A DNA stretch of 5,799 nucleotides from the NCBI GenBank assembly GCA_025450405.1, contig JANWHL010000200.1, positions 1 to 5,799 of the forward strand, given 5' to 3'. The position numbers were made by a program, and so were the translations under genes. Each line of letters begins with the position of its first letter. The first letter of the stretch is position 1. Below are positions 5,449 through 5,799 of this stretch, piece by piece. The notes beneath the pieces were generated by a model. The model was not told where the DNA came from. It did no database searches and worked only from the letters and a program-made list of their open reading frames with translations. The stretch is from Ktedonobacterales bacterium (lineage in GTDB: Bacteria; Chloroflexota; Ktedonobacteria; Ktedonobacterales; JADMIN01).

Positions 5449-5799
5449 ATGCTGGCCGTGCCGCCCACGGAGGTTCGCGAGAACCTGCCGCGTCCGCTCA
5501 CCCGCTTCATCGGGCGGGCGGACGAGCTGCGCGCCCTGGGCGTCCTGATCCGCACGGCGCGCCTGGTCACGTTGACAGGTGTTGGCGGCAGCGGCAAGAC
5601 CCGCCTGGCGCGCGAAGTGGCCGCCGCCGCGCTGGACCGATTTCCCGACGGCGTGCGCTGGGTCGATCTGGCGCCGCTTGCCGATGGCGCGCTGGTGCCC
5701 CAGGCGGTCGCGGCCGCGTGTGGGGTGGTCGAGCAGCCAGGGCGCCCGATCCTGGAGACGCTCGTCGAGGCGCTGGCCCCGCGGCGGAGGCTGCTCGTC
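5449..5799 (+). CDS. NB-ARC/AfsR-type ATPase regulator, N-terminal part (runs off the window)
   Basis: The first 117 residues are open to the right edge. ATG 5449 is preceded by GAGGGAG (5436-5442) at a 6-base gap. The protein starts almost directly with the nucleotide-binding module: LPRPLTRFIGRADELRAL (13-30), then RLVTLTGVGGSGKTRLARE with Walker A at 44-51 (GVGGSGKT), then FPDGVRWVDLAPLADGALVP (65-84) and ILETLVEALAPRRRLLV. The cut falls in the strand where Walker B (LLVLDNCEH in relatives) is expected. Full-length relatives of this kind usually carry TPRs and often a C-terminal LuxR-type DNA-binding domain; neither is visible here. Unlike the divergent broken relative, it has no N-terminal XRE domain, so any DNA-binding domain would have to be C-terminal. 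These proteins are thought to be ATP-dependent signal-responsive transcription factors; the target is unknown. It may replace or complement the decayed neighbour. Confidence 0.85.
   Translation, partial: MLAVPPTEVRENLPRPLTRFIGRADELRALGVLIRTARLVTLTGVGGSGKTRLAREVAAAALDRFPDGVRWVDLAPLADGALVPQAVAAACGVVEQPGRPILETLVEALAPRRRLLV

Noticed and set aside
3986..5548. Long open frame of 520 codons on the plus strand
   Set aside because: It is antisense to the recognisable regulator remnant, is rich in Pro/Arg/Ser as expected of a GC-rich shadow frame, and shows no domain.
1..5799. CRISPR array, tRNA or rRNA genes
   Set aside because: No regularly spaced direct repeats, cloverleaf-like sequence or rRNA-like stretch was seen by eye.

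Overview
The window looks like an accessory region of a high-GC bacterium. The best guess is a Chloroflexota member (Thermomicrobia or Ktedonobacteria-like), inferred from three things: two AfsR/LuxR-type NB-ARC regulators side by side, a secreted G1 (eqolisin) peptidase, and a C/G-rich palindromic intergenic repeat. This lineage call is an inference. Composition is split. The left part is visibly less GC-rich (hand count for 841-900: about 52% GC), and the right part is very GC-rich (3241-3300: about 83%).

Layout. 1-233: no convincing gene on either strand. 234-662 (-): a small single-pass membrane-anchored protein of unknown function. 749-1765 (-): a secreted G1-family glutamic peptidase precursor with signal peptide, propeptide and catalytic domain in one continuous frame, broken by a single in-frame TAG exactly at the propeptide/catalytic-domain boundary. 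1766-2423: mobile-element debris. It holds the 3' half of an IS3-family transposase whose last two DDE catalytic residues are both substituted, then a 272-bp segment bounded by a perfect 17-bp inverted repeat, then a possible transposase C-terminal tail. 2567-2950 (+): a VOC/glyoxalase-fold protein. 2968-3023: a palindromic C/G repeat. 3060-3989 (+): a class I SAM-dependent methyltransferase. 3994-5136 (-): a disrupted XRE-HTH/NB-ARC/TPR regulator with several identifiable lesions. 5137-5448: a divergent promoter region. 5449 to the right edge (+): the start of an apparently intact NB-ARC ATPase regulator related to the broken one.

How the parts relate. The peptidase and the small membrane protein lie in the same orientation with almost no gap, so they may be co-transcribed from upstream of 1765, directly beside IS remnants; this lower-GC block may have been acquired horizontally. 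The VOC and methyltransferase genes are co-directional and may share a transcript interrupted by the palindromic repeat. The methyltransferase and the broken regulator converge and share a 10-bp palindrome that contains both stop codons. The broken and intact regulators are divergent relatives, which suggests duplication followed by loss of one copy. The most notable features are the single stop codon in the peptidase and the readable decay pattern of the regulator. I found no clearly new multi-gene system.
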